Source: Aphidius gifuensis
Taxonomy: Eukaryota > Arthropoda > Insecta > Hymenoptera > Braconidae
Direction of reading: 5' to 3'
Assembly (NCBI RefSeq): GCF_014905175.1
Contig: NC_057789.1
Location: 18,907,865-18,971,864 of the forward strand
DNA: 64,000 nucleotides
Shown here one piece after another: positions 21,901 through 33,436 of the stretch. Positions within the stretch are counted from its first letter, which is position 1, and the number at the start of each line of letters is the position of its first letter. Both the position numbers and the translations under genes were made by a program. The notes under the pieces were generated by a model that was given only the letters and a program-made list of their open reading frames with translations, was not told the origin of the DNA and made no database searches.

Positions 21901-23102
21901 ATAAAATTATCTCAAGATAAAAATTATGTTATGGGACTTGTTGAATTATTTACATTTCGTCGCATTAAAGGAAGAAGGGCGTAAGTGCAAATTTATTAAT
22001 TTTTGGGTTTTTCATCTAATTTTAAGGCTTTTTTTAAAAAAAAGGAAAAAGGGCGTAACATCTTTTCATAAAGGATGAAAGGCGTATGTCCAGGGACTTA
22101 CGCCTTTTTTCCATTATCAAAATCATTTTTGATAGAAGATGAAGGGCGTATGTCCAAAGATTTACGCCTTTTTTCCGTTATCAAAATAATTTTTGATAAA
22201 AGATGAAGGGCGTATTTCCAATTTTATTTCCAATTTATTCAAAGGTAGTGTTTTTAAATTATTGATTATTTATTCATAATTATCAATAAATAAATGATCA
22301 GTCTAAGTACACTGCCTTTGAATAAATTGAAAATAAAATTGGAAATACGCCCTTCATCTTTTATCAAAAATTATTTTGATAACGGAAAAAAGGCGTAAGT
22401 CCCTGGACATACGCCCTTTTTCCTTTTTTTTTTTTTAAGCTTTGAAATTACATGAAAAACCCAAAAATAAATAAATTTGTATTTACGCCCTTTTTCCTTT
22501 AATAAAAAAAAAATTTTCAAAAATGGCACTTACGCCTTTCATCCTTTAATGCGACGATTTAATTCAATACCGAGTATTGATAAATACAATAATAAATTTC
22601 ATGTGGGTGACTATATAAATACAATACCTACTGGCACTTATGAAATTGAAAATATTGAAGACTATATAAAGAAAGAATTACCAGAAATTTCTCTCTGAGT
22701 ATCAAAGCTAATACAAATGAATTATGTTGTGAAATATTATGTGATAATTTTATAAATTTCCAAGAAAATAATACTATAAGTCAATTGCTTGGATTTTCAT
22801 CACAAATATTAACGCCAAATGTTGTGCATAAATCAGATTTGACTGTTACCATCGTAAAAGTCAATGCTTTGCGTATTAAATGTAATATAACGACAGGTGC
22901 TTACATGAATGATCGACCAGTTCACACGATTCATGAATTTTTTCCTTGTGTTCCAAAAGGATATAAGATTATAGAAGTGCCATCGCATGTCATTTATCTT
23001 CCAATCACCGTACAAGCAATACACAATATTCAATTAAAAATTGTTGATCCAGGCGGAGACTTAGTGAATTTTCGAGGAGAAACTATAACAATACGTTTGT
23101 AA
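21901..23102 (+). pseudogene. Maverick B minor capsid (penton-like) protein, split by a foldback element
   Basis: The coding pieces are about 21905-21957, 22557-22698 and 22785-23102. Recognisable segments are YIKKELPEISL, LLGFSSQILTPNVVHKSDLT, FPCVPKGYKIIEVPSHVIYL and LVNFRGETITIRL, the C-terminal signature of the single-jelly-roll minor capsid protein in this Maverick lineage. A 599-bp foldback with a 4-bp duplication splits the N-terminal third. A TGA at 22696-22698 and a frame change after it mark a further break. The TAA at 23101 ends the gene, 14 bp before the next small ORF. Confidence 0.7.
21958..22556. mobile_element. 599-bp foldback with AAGGGCGTAAGT-type arms and ATTT target duplication
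   Basis: The element reads CGTCGCATTAAAGG at the left and the inverse at the right. Almost its entire length is an imperfect inverted repeat folded around about 22255-22312. The arms repeat AAAAAGGCGTAAGTC and GATGAAGGGCGTA words, in which (G)GGCGTA lies upstream of GATAAAA-type spacers. ATTT flanks both ends (21954-21957, 22557-22560). The plus-strand frame crossing its right end (22477-22698) is partly element and partly capsid gene. Confidence 0.85.
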
Positions 23103-23115
23103 AGCCTCTATAATA

Positions 23116-23274
23116 ATGGGAATCGTTTTCACTAGAAAAGTTTATGGACAGAGTTATAAAAATCAATTGACATGCCAAAAGTCAAGCAGTCTTCAAAGAT
23201 CTCTGAAAGTGATAACACGTCAGAACATTCAGTTCCTGAAAAATCTCGGTTTAAAACTAAAAAAGAAAAAGTAG
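23116..23274 (+). CDS. Maverick B small basic protein
   Basis: The ORF of 52 codons runs from ATG at 23116 to TAG at 23272. It ends RQNIQFLKNLGLKLKKKK, a short basic C-terminus like the small gene that sits between minor and major capsid genes in insect Mavericks (TxxNxxFLxxLGxxL). By position it may be a core or DNA-condensing peptide, comparable with the basic protein of Maverick A at 53384. It is intact, which may be chance because it is short. Confidence 0.5.
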   Translation: MGIVFTRKVYGQSYKNQLTCQKSSSLQRSLKVITRQNIQFLKNLGLKLKKKK

Positions 23275-23299
23275 TTATATAATTTTGTTGTTTTCTTTG

Positions 23300-24800
23300 C
23301 TTTCAACCATGGAAGAAATTCCTAAATATTCAAAAACCTATAATATTTGATGAATCAGTCGCTCATTATGAGCTTCACACTCATCTGCCATATGGCGCTT
23401 CAAAATTTAATAATAGTGATGAAATAAGAATTGGAGTTCAACATCAAGACTTGTGTTTATTACCAAATAAAAGTTCACTGCATATTACAGAAAAATTTAC
23501 AAAAAGTAATGGAACTGCTGTTGCTGCTACAACTTCTCTTGTTAAAATGTCAATTGCTCATATGTTTGAAGAAATTCGTTATGAAATAAATGGCATTGAA
23601 GTAGATCGTAGTAAAAATGTTGGTCTTACAACTTTAATGAAAGGATGATTTAACCCCAATCAAAAAGCATTTCTTGAAAATGGGCTGGATAAACGATGAA
23701 AAATATTTGGTATGAGAGGAAATTTTAATATATCAATTCCATTGAGTATATTATTAGGTTTGCTAAAGATTATCGTAAAATAATTATTAATGCATGATAT
23801 GTAATGAAACGATAAAATGAAATTTCTATTTGGATATGCCATATATCGAATTTTACAAATCAATTATTGTAGTAAATATTATTAGGAACAATAATTTTAT
23901 TGCTAAATTTGGTGAAAATTATGCACGTAATTTTAAATACATATATATATGCATAAGTAAAATGCATTATGCATTATCAATATTATGATAAGTCATTTAA
24001 TGCAATAACAATAAATTCTTGTGATGATTCAAATCAAATGACAAAATAACAATGCTTGCAAAATAGCAATGAAAATAATATGATGCAAAATATTGTAAAA
24101 TTGAGATCATGATCTACGATAAACATGAAAATGCAAATTATGAATCACTAGTGATATCTAGACAATTAGCTTATAAAAGATCAAATTAATCTAGATAGAT
24201 AACTGCAATTCATGATAATATAATATTATGATAATTAACATTATTGAGAAATAAAAATGTGTAAAAATAAAAGTGAGATTATATTATGATACAGAGTAAT
24301 GAGTGTCAGAAAAATCAAATCAATGAATAAAACTGTAATAATTGTATTAAGAATAGTTATAAATATGCATATCAATGGTAATCTAAACTATATAACAGCA
24401 TATTTGTACTGTTCATGTAAAAATTGACTAATGAGTGTCAGACAAATATTCAATTACTTAATTTTATTGCAAAAGATCCATCTATAGCAATGAGTTTTCG
24501 TACATCTGTATGATTATTACCAGCAACAACAAAGCATATTTGAGTGTTAAAACATCAACACAACTTGAAAACCAAGATACGTCATCGTTGGTTTTGAACA
24601 GCACGAAAAATGTTGCAAATAAAGATGCCATTCTTTTGATCAGTGTAAGATAAGAGATATTAAACTTTTCTTGAATTCTTAATCATATCCATATGGTAAT
24701 CTTAATATTAACAACATTCGAAGTTTCCCGCTGAAACATCGGCTTATTGTTTAATATTACATGATCGCATTGTTGAGTACAATCCCAGTGGCTCCGTCAG
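23300..24800 (+). pseudogene. MCP: Maverick B major capsid protein, badly decayed
   Basis: The N-terminal jelly-roll segment is readable at 23345-23648: VAHYELHTHLPYGASKFNNS, DEIRIGVQHQDLCLLPNKSS, then MFEEIRYEINGIEVDRSKNV. This is the opening of the double jelly-roll major capsid protein of this lineage. Between 23660 and 24400 there are only weak, stop-filled AT-rich remains. C-terminal pieces appear at about 24480-24720 in shifting frames (PRYVIVGFEQ, FDQCKIRDIKLFL, YPYGNLNINN). It cannot make a capsid protein. Confidence 0.65.
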
Positions 24801-24839
24801 AAAATTAGTTTAAATTTAATCCCCATCTCAAAATCTTTC

Positions 24840-25620
24840 ATTCAATGTTTAACTTTTATGGAGTAAACATCGAAATGTTTAAAAAAAATAAATCTACTGA
24901 CGAATATTCTGATAAAACTCTCTTGATCAAAGAGACAAAAGCTGAAAAAGAAGAAAAAAAATAACAACAACAATACAACGAACCAAAATCCAAAGATTCT
25001 AAATTTTTGTCTGGTTGGTCAAAAAAGAAAAAATAATTAAAAAAAACGTTTTGCTTCAAAAATAATGGATAAAAATACAAGTGGTGGCTCCTCGCGTTCA
25101 AGTGGAATGCAATACGAATCAAAAGTTGAAAAAGAATGAAGGAAAAATTATTTTGAAATATCTAAATCATTGCGAGGTTCTGAGCCATATTATGGTTATA
25201 TTATATGTAAAGCAAGGAAAATATGGCTCAGTAGGAGATCATCAACCGAAATATTAACTACAATTTTTAATTAAAAATAATAAACAAATGGATAATAAAA
25301 ATGAAATAAAACTAGAAGAAAACATTCAAAATCAAAAATAAAATATTTCAAACTTGAATGTCCAGGAGATATTGAGAAAACTAATCAAAAAATTCTGCAA
25401 TCAATATTATCCAAAAGATGCATGTATCATTTACTACCACTACCGTACACGTGATGTATACATGGGTGTATGCCTATCGATCAGCAAGACGTGGAGAATG
25501 GGAAACAATGGCTCGAGATCATGAACGATTTCAAATGCGGATTAGAAAATTAAGTGAAATTATAGATCCAATATTAATACAAAAACATAATGAATATTGT
25601 AAAACTAAAAATAAATAAAG
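24840..25620 (+). pseudogene. Maverick B downstream gene remnants
   Basis: Short coding-like stretches occur in changing frames: about 24847-24960 (MFNFYGVNIEMFKKNKS, then a K/E-rich tail), 25330-25440 (FKLECPGDIEKTNQKILQSI) and 25418-25618 (helical, RDHERFQMRIRKLSEIIDPI). None is long enough for me to name. Their position after the major capsid gene suggests further virion genes. Neither a protease nor a packaging ATPase is recognisable. Confidence 0.35.
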
Positions 25621-25689
25621 AAACATTTTTTAAAATATAACATTGGTTTATAGATATTTATTTTACTTTTATATAATACATTTTTGAAA

Positions 25690-26107
25690 ATTATTCTTCG
25701 CTGTCTGTTTCTTGATCTTGTTCTTCAATGTCTTCCTCGCTTTCTTGTTCTTCTATAAATCACCGTTCGATTTTTTAATTTTTATTCCATAGCTCAAATA
25801 ATTCTTGTTTGAGTGGTGTTAATGTTGGAATTGCAGTCCGATCAAAATATTTTAATACAAGATCCTTTTCATCATAGACGTATCGAGGTAGCTCAAATAA
25901 GTCAATTAATTTAATTTGACTCTCAGTCATTGAATATACTTCATCATACGTATCCAAAAACATTTCGAATCGTAGAAGTTCAACTTTTTTCCAATGTATA
26001 TGTAAATCTTTAAGAAATGACTTCAGCTTTTCTTCTTGTGTATTATATTCAGCATTATTCATCAAAAAATTTTGATAAATTTCAGACTGTATTTGACACT
26101 GGTCCAT
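25690..26107 (-). pseudogene. Maverick B acidic-tailed protein of unknown function
   Basis: From ATG at 26107, a 110-codon frame is open to TAA at 25775-25777. It is helical, with VELLRFEMFLDTYDEVYSMT and LPRYVYDEKDLVLKYFDRTA. The same frame continues past two stops into EEQESEEDIEEQDQETDSEE and a final TAA near 25691, so the original protein was about 140 residues with a strongly acidic tail. It is the last recognisable Maverick B piece and points back toward the capsid genes. I do not know its function. Confidence 0.45.
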
Positions 26108-26119
26108 TATAATTTTTAG

Positions 26120-27170
26120 TTATAACTCATATTTACTTTATTAATGTTCACACACCACCAGTTGATATATTAATGAGCTCTACTCAAGCTTTTTTCGAAT
26201 TTACAAGACCCTTTATTGTGTATATATTGATGCGTGCGCACATGCACTGTAGTGTTCTATAACGTATATGTAAAGACCGTTGACCCTAATTTTTAAAAAT
26301 AAACATTGGTTAGTCATCATAAATTTTAACGCTTACATAAAATATATATATATGAGGTAAAATTATTTTTTTAAATTATTTTTTTTTTATTATTTTGACA
26401 TGGAATACAATAAACAAAAAAAATTAAAATGTTCTTTACATCGACGCTCTTCAATGAATTTATGGTTGTTTTTAAATTTTCAGGCAATTTATCCCAAATT
26501 TTATCCATCGATTCCGAGGCGATGAGTCAGGAGCGAGCTGTCAATAGATAACAGACACAAACACAAGACCATTAAACCGGTATTTATGAAAATCCACATC
26601 ATCAAATCAATAGTAAATAGAATGAAGAATCATGAAAATTAATAAATAAACCTATTGTTGATTAGTTTATGTCATTTTATTATATTTATTATAATTTTTT
26701 AGTCTTTTTACCAAAAAAGAAAAATATAATATACTAGGTTTATTTATTAATTTTCATGATTTTTTTTTTGTTCTCGATTCGCTCTTAGTTTGCTATTGAT
26801 TTGCTTTTGATTTCAGTGGTAAGTTTTCATAAATTACCGCTATCGGTGGTTTTGTAATTTGTGTCTGTGTGACAGCTCGGTCCCTAAGCTCTTAACCTTA
26901 TGTTTTTAAATTATATAAATTATCAATAATAACAAATAATTGACGTAAAAGTAATGTGTCTAAAATGTTAATAAATTATTTCACTATTTTATCATGTTAT
27001 TTATTTGTTTGTATCGTAATTAGAGGTTCTTCAATATTAATTTTAATTTGCTCTGTAATAGCTATTGATTCGTTCTTGTAAAAGCGCCGAAATCATTCTA
27101 TGATAGCTAATGAATTGCTCTTGTGTGATCCACCAGGGGAGAAAAACATTACAGAAATAAAACACTAGAA
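26120..27170. repeat. foldback element (26535-26885) within AT-rich DNA
   Basis: An inverted repeat spans about 26535-26885. The outer arms are GAGCTGTC...ACAGACACAAA and TTTGTGTCTGTGTGACAGCTC. The inner arms, 26628-26654 and 26735-26761, are perfect for 27 nt (AATCATGAAAATTAATAAAT and onward). The rest of the interval is AT-rich and I see no gene in it. Confidence 0.6.
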
Positions 27171-27177
27171 TGTAAAC

Positions 27178-27331
27178 ATGGATATAGAAGGTAAAAATTC
27201 TAATACAGAGTTAAAAGATACTCACACTATACCAAAAGAAACCTCACCAAAACGTCCAAGGTCAGATAACAGTCTATCGAACCGTCCACAACAATAGAAA
27301 AAAAGAAGATACGTTTACTCCACCAAATCCA

Positions 27332-27362
<31 letters not shown>

Positions 27363-27615
27363 TCATCTTCCAGAACTTCAGATTATTGTTAAAAATAATG
27401 ACATAATAATATGTGTCGAAACTTGGTTAAATATTAATTTTCCCGGATATATAACTTTAAGAGAAGATAGGTCACACTCAAACGAGGGAGGAATATTAAT
27501 TTTAATAAAAAAAAAACATTGCTTTTTACAGACTAGATTTAAGTGATATTCAGTCCCAAGATTTTGAAATTTCAGGAGTTAAAATCACTAACAAAAACTT
27601 AGCTCAAAGTAAATG
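27178..27615 (+). pseudogene. LINE remnant: ORF1 start joined to endonuclease domain, part 1
   Basis: An ATG at 27178 begins MDIEGKNSNTELKDTHTIPK, resembling a LINE ORF1 start, and stops after about 40 codons. After an (AAT)n tract (27332-27361), the frame reads VETWLNINFPGYITLREDRS and GGILILIKKKH. This is the early part of an AP-type (EEP) endonuclease domain with its Glu and Asp/Arg positions. It is cut by the 1-kb element at 27616 and resumes at 28668. Confidence 0.6.
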
Positions 27616-28667
27616 CACTGGGAAAAAAAACCTCAAAAATTGTCGTGAGAGCACAACAAACTAGAGGCGAAATCCTATCCTGTCGCTTTTTGTTGTGCTG
27701 CAACAAAAATTGTTCTATCGTTAAACAAAATTTGTTGTGCTACAACAAATTTTATTGTATCGTTGAACAAATTTTATTAAGCTGCACATTAATTTTTACC
27801 ATCCAATAATATTTGTTGTGTTGCTTAATAATATTTGTTCGGCTGCTCAATAAATATTGTCCAGTTTCAAGGCAAATATTACCGTGCTGCACAACAATTT
27901 GATTTTCGGGTGTTATCGGTAAGACTCGGTCTTGTTCGTGTGCCTCGGTATATCTACATGGCATTGTGTGGAATTTTCTAAGTCAGTCTAAGTTGAGATC
28001 AGCTTTGGTGTGACTGACGTTTTAAAAATAAATTAATTAATCCCAAGATGTCAAGTTTTAATAACATTTTAATCATTGAATTATAAACTAAAATATTTGT
28101 GAGCAACTAGATAAATAACCAAACTTGATATTTAACAAATCACATCAACAATAAAGTATGAAATTATATGAAAATGACAAACATAACCTGCATCTGTCAT
28201 TTTAATGCAGAGATTTTTTATTTTAATCTTTAATAATTATAAATATGAAAAATAAATCAAAGCATTAATTTGAATTAATTTGTTCCTCAATTGTTTTCCT
28301 TCTTCTTTTTAATTATCATAATGAAAATTTATTTCGTAATTTTGAAAAAAAAAAAATTTAATATGTTTTTAGATTTTTTGTTATGTGGAATAATAAAAAA
28401 ATTATTAAACTAAATACAAAAATTGTTGTATGTTCAACAGTTTTTGTTTGGAGCATAACAAATTTTGTTGTATGTCTATTAATTTTTGTTTGGAGCATGA
28501 CAAATTTTGTTAAACAGCACGGTAATTATTACTCTGCCAGATGAACAAAAACTGTTTTACCGGCAGAACAAATATTATAGAGTTTCAACTTCGCCTCTAC
28601 TTTGTTGTGCGGCACGACAATTTTTGTCCTGTTTTCTCAACAATATTTGTCGTTTTTTTTCTCCGTG
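27616..28667 (+). mobile_element. 1-kb non-autonomous DNA element, copy 2
   Basis: This copy starts CACTGGGAAAAAAAACC and ends TTTTTTTTCTCCGTG. Its sequence is the reverse complement of 3495-4506, with shared blocks such as AACAAACTAGAGGCGAAATC near the left end and CGCCTCTACTTTGTTGTGC near the right. It splits a LINE endonuclease gene, whose similarity picks up directly on each side. The flanks are TG on both sides. Open frames inside (27752-27964, 28507-28713) follow the repeats. Confidence 0.8.
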
Positions 28668-28850
28668 TGGGATACAATATTTGATTCTAACAAGGATCAG
28701 GGAAATACGATAATTCTTGGGGATTTTAACGCCAGTCACACCTTTTGGAACTGCGTTTATAACGATACTAACGGTAATAGATTGTTAACCACTGTTCAAA
28801 CTTGTAATTTAATTGTTCATAACATCAATTTTTTCTCCTATTGAAAGAAT
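28668..28850 (+). pseudogene. LINE endonuclease remnant, part 2
   Basis: After the inserted element the frame reads TIILGDFNASHTFWNCVYND, then NGNRLLTTVQTCNLIVHNIN. GDFNA is the catalytic motif of AP-type endonucleases in LINE ORF2. The frame ends in a stop near 28842. No reverse transcriptase follows. Confidence 0.65.
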
Positions 28851-28879
28851 TGAGAAATTGACACTACTTTTCAGGTTTA

Positions 28880-29075
28880 AGTGAAGCCGGAGAAGATTTT
28901 TTTAAAAATGGCTCAATATCGAATAGATGGACGTCAGTGTTGACTTGATGAAACTTGGAAAATATTAAGAAGCCCTGCAGTCTAGAGGTTATGGCATTTG
29001 CCCGAAATGCAAAAGACCCGGGTTCCATTCCGGCCAGGGAACCTCTTAATTTTTTTCCAAGTTTCTGTTTTTTAA
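28880..29075 (+). repeat. repeat cassette carrying a tRNA-like sequence, copy 3 (diverged)
   Basis: The order matches copies 1 and 2: GGACGTCAGTGTTGACTTGATG, then arm AAACTTGGAAAATATTAA, a tRNA-like part (28971-29040), and arm TTAATTTTTTTCCAAGTTTCTG. In the tRNA-like part the anticodon loop region has changed (TTTGCCCGAAATGCAAA) and the T stem has lost a base. It is older than the other two. Confidence 0.6.
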
Positions 29076-29079
29076 AAAA

Positions 29080-30016
29080 ATCTGTTTGAAGACCGTACAT
29101 GCTGATCATGTTGGACATGGGCTTAATAGAATGACATTGTAGTGTACTTGAAGCATTACATAGTCATAGAAGATATAAATTAAATAGAATAACAAAACTT
29201 GTTGTAGCATTTTATGCCGGTGATCATTTTAAAGATAAAAAAAAATAATATAACTATATTACAAAATATACTGGTTTTTGAACATAAAGAAAATATTAAT
29301 AAACAACATATGGCTGAAAACGAAAAAAAGTGTGTGTCACCAGTATGCGCTTGGAAAATGAAACGGCTTTCGTATTTTAGCCTTTCGTTTGACAATTAGT
29401 TATTGTATTATGTGAACGGTGTTTTTGTTATTCTCTTAATTTTCCATTATTGCGATCATAATTTTGTAATTGATAACGATTGACTTTTATTTTGCTTAAT
29501 TATTACAGCAGTTAAAATTGGCTTATGATAACTAAAATACTAAACGTAGTCTTCGGATGGAACCTTGTTAAGATATCGCTTAAAAACAGCATGAATTGTA
29601 GTGCCTGGTCTGGTATTGTGAGCATATAATAGATATTCTTATCTATTATCACTTACTCTTTTATAGGCGAAAGCTACGCCCAAGCGTTATGTCCGAAAGT
29701 TATATTCGGGCGTTACCTATAATTTTTTATCCACTACTTAACGAAAAGAAGTTTCACTTCAAAAAAACGCTAATGAGAAAGCTGCTGAATATTACGGTAA
29801 TCTTAAAAAATCAAATCAACAACATTCTAGGAAACGTAGTAGAGAGAAACGTCATAAAAAACGTGATTATAATAACTAACATCATAATCATCATTATCAT
29901 TCAAGTAGTATTTAAAGTGTTACGTAAGTTTTGTTTTAATTATGGATAGATTTTATATTTTAATTTTAATTTTTTTTTGTTCAACTTTTTTACTGTAAAT
30001 TCATCATTGTTTAAAT
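29080..30016. other. no recognisable gene
   Basis: The interval is AT-rich with short open frames (29180-29395 minus, 29214-29399 plus, 29689-29949 plus) that show no known motif. The 29689 frame has an ordinary composition at its start (SESYIRALPIIFYPLLNEKK) and could be a transposon relic. I cannot support more. Confidence 0.5.
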
Positions 30017-30692
30017 CATTGACCCAGCGTTGCCAACCATACCATAATTATGGTATGTTTACCATATTTTGATCTTCCATACCATATACCATAACGACTT
30101 TACCATATACCATAATTTAGTTTTTTCACCAAAAAATCAGAAATTTTTTTAATTACAAACAGTAAACATTTTTTTTCATATTGGTAGACATACTTCCTTC
30201 CTTGCTACCAATCAAGAAGACTAGAGATCTCTTGATTGGTCCCCAATACTGCACACACATACACAGGAAGTTGATGAAAAATGTAAAATGTGTTGGTACG
30301 AGTAAGAGCGTCCTTGAGAGATTATTACAATAAAAAAAATAATATACCTATATGAGTACTAGGGTGGCCCTTAAAAAGGTCAATGGTGAATTTTTATGAG
30401 TGCACCCTCTAGAATGGTTCCAAATAAATAAAAAATCCTGACAAAATTTCAAAACTCTATCTTAATATTAACCCGTGCCTCAAGTCACTTACTTTTTCCC
30501 GTTTAATTAACATGGTATATTTTCTATATTTTAGTAACAATACTGTAGCGTCGTCAAAATATGTAAAAATCGCATATTATGCCAATTTCTTTATTTTTCT
30601 ATGTAGAATTTAACCGCTTTCACCGCTCGCCGAAATTTTAAATATTGGACGTACTATATGGGTTGACCCAACCCAAAACTCTCTGAATTACA

Positions 30693-30822
30693 TCCCAGGT
30701 AGAAATCTAAGTCGATTTCCGACAGTCAACATCCAGTGGACGTCGAAAATCGAGCTCGGATCGACGTCGAAACGTGACGCGAAAAACGCTCGATTCGACG
30801 TCGATCCAGAGGGAGCCCTAAT
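30693..30822. repeat. GACGTCGA-rich MITE inside the hAT
   Basis: The block starts TCCCAGGTAGAAATC and is built from GACGTCGA, CGATTCGACGTCGAT and related CpG-containing words, unlike the AT-rich hAT around it. It recalls the TCGAC-rich block at 14100-14575. Confidence 0.5.
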
Positions 30823-31127
30823 ACAATTCTGTAATAGAGATTGAGAGACAAAGGGTTCTCATTATGAGAACTTTCATATCAATTAAAATAAATAGTTTAA
30901 TTTAATATAATGATGATAATATAATCATTAATTTTTGAATTTAATCTTGTCTAATCTGGACTAATTTATGTATTTAATATTATTGAATATTTGATAAATA
31001 GTTATTCTTTATTACTGCAATAGGATTTAATTGTTGATTTATTTATTTATTTCGATTGATTCTATTTCTTGGTATTTCAATTTATTAAAATAAATTGTAT
31101 GTATTTTATCTGTCAAATAAGTGATTA

Positions 31128-31505
31128 AAATACTAAGAAAAAGTAGTAGCTAAGAAAAAAATGTAGCTAAGGAATTAATGTTGCCAAAGAATTATTTTTT
31201 CAGGAAATAATGTTGCTTGAAAAATAATTTTTTGGCAACTGTAATTCCTTAGCTCCATCTTTTCCTTAGCTACATCTTTTCCTTAGCTACTGCTTTTCCT
31301 TGGACATTTTTTTGTGTCAATATATAATATACATGTAATTTTATTTTTTAAAAATAAAAATGTCCAGGGAAAAGTAGTAGCTCAGGAAAAGATGTAGCTA
31401 TAAGGAATTAATGTTGCCCAAGAATTATGTTTTAAGGAATTAATGTTGCAAAAAACATAATTTTTTTAACCACATTATTTTCTCAGCTGCTGCTGTCCCT
31501 TGTTA
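31128..31505. repeat. paired foldback of AAGTAGTAGCTAAGGAAAAG units
   Basis: AAAGTAGTAGCTAAG and GATGTAGCTAAGGAATTAATG words are followed by their inverse (CATTAATTCC-like, CCTTAGCTACATCTTTTCC) up to 31310. A second, similar half follows at 31355-31505. It sits just upstream of the transposase acceptor site and may have displaced the first exon of that gene. Confidence 0.55.
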
Positions 31506-31519
31506 TTTCATTTTTTTAT

Positions 31520-33436
31520 TTGACAAATAAAATTAATACAATTTTTTTTTCAGAGGCGATGGATATATGTGTTAAAGTTGCTGAAATTAAATTATCTGCA
31601 TTTTGTGCTGAGCATAATTTAGCTTTTGATGTGTGTGATCATTTATCAGACTTGTTAAAAGAAACTTTTCAAGATTCTGCTGTTGTTAAAAAGATAAACC
31701 TCAAAAGAACCAAAGCAACTTTGATTGTAAAAAATGTCATAGGAGAACAAGAAAAAGAGGAGTTAACAAAAATTTTACAAAAACAAAAATTTAGTATTTT
31801 GACTGACGAGTCCCCTGATATTTCTGCTGTTAAAACAAGTTGTGTGCTGGTTAGATTTTTTTCTTACAAGGAAGGCCGCATTGTTACCAAGGTTTGGGAT
31901 CTGATTCAAGTTTTAATACCTGGGGAAGCTACATCTGCCACTGCACAACATCTTTATGACAATATTCTGGCAAGTTTTAGTGTGAAAAATATACCCAAAG
32001 AAAATGTAATTGGCTTCGGTTCAGACGGTTGCAGCACAATGATGGGACGAAATAACTCAGTAGCAAGTCGTTTAATAGCCGATTTTCCAAATATATCGAT
32101 AATTAAATGTATTTGTCACTCGGTGGCAATTGTTGCTAGTGAAGCATGCAAAAAACTTCCACGTACTCCAGAACATTTAGCATCTGGTATTTATAGTTTT
32201 CTCAGTCGTAGTAGTAAACGACAATGTGAATTTATTGAATGTCAAATGCAAAGTGAAACAGAAATTTTGAAAATGTTGCACCCATCACAAACACGATGGC
32301 TTTCTTTGGCTGTAGTGGTTGAAAGAATAGTGCAACAATGGGAACCCTTAAAAATATTTTTTACAAAGCACTGGGTTGAATTACACACCAAGGGATCTGA
32401 ATTAATTTATGCTGCATTCAACGAACCAACTACTAAATTATATTTTTTATTTTTGAAGTAAGTTTTACTCAAAAATAATATTTTATTATATTTTAAAAAT
32501 AAATTAAATTATGTATTTTTTTTCAAGATGGGTGTTGCCTAAAATTCGAGAGTCAATCAATATTTTCAATCATCGAAAGTTGAACTTTATCAATTTCTTC
32601 TTAAGGCATATATGAATGAATCATATGTTAATATGACTGATCCAGGTAAAATTAATCCAGAAGATCAACGTTATTTTAAATTAAAGTGTAATATTTACAT
32701 GGGGCAAAGTGTAGCTGATGAAATATTACAGCCTCACATCACTCAAAATGTTCATTCAGCAAACATGCTAAATGATTTTTATACAAATTGTCAAGCATTT
32801 CTTATCACAGCTTGTTGTGAATTAAAACATCGATATGATTTTGACAGTGTACTTTTTCAAAAGTTAAAAATTCTAAATCCAAAATATACTTCATCAAATA
32901 ATTCAAGACTACTAATGGAATCACAATCATTAATTCCATTATTAAAAATGGTACCAAGAATATGTCTTGAACTTAATATGCAAGATGTTGATGATGAATG
33001 GAGACAGTTACCCTGTCATATATTCGAAAAAAATATAGAAGAAATCAAAAAAATGGAGGTTGATGCTTTTTGGGTATATGTAATGAGCATAAAAAATGAT
33101 GGTGATGAATATTTGTATAAAAATTTATCTGAGTGTGTATTAAATATTTTAGCACTCCCACACTCAAATGCTGATAGTGAGAGAACTTTCAGTAAAATTA
33201 ACTTGGCTAAAACAAAAATAAGAAATAAATTAGCTGTACCAACAATGCGTGGAATATTATTAGCTAGTCAACATGTTCTTTCCAATGGAAATTGCATTAA
33301 ATTTAAGCCATCCAAAGAAATGCTTTCACGTATGACTACAAGTACTTTATATGATAAACCAAATATTAAAGAAAAAGAAAATTATATTGATGATGATGAT
33401 GATGAGTTAATGGGAGTTTTGTTTGATACAAACTAA
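31520..33436 (+). pseudogene. hAT transposase, catalytic and dimerisation parts with one intron
   Basis: A pyrimidine-rich AG at 31552 precedes EAMDICVKVAEIKLSAFCAE, so the 31520 methionine lies in the intron and the BED-finger exon should be upstream; I could not find it. The catalytic core has FSILTDESPDIS with the first Asp, VIGFGSDGCSTMMGRNN and IIKCICHSVAIVASEACKK, then QTRWLSL. A donor (GTAAGTTTT) at 32459 and acceptor (TTTTTCAAG) at about 32527 bound a 70-bp intron. A frameshift follows near 32560-32605. The second part ends with LPHSNADSERTFSKINLAKT, the hAT dimerisation signature, and an acidic tail. The element was probably active not long ago, but this copy looks broken. Confidence 0.85.

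Noticed and set aside
21653..21901. ORF with zinc-finger-like composition on the minus strand
   Set aside because: It lies over a tRNA-derived SINE with clear A and B boxes.
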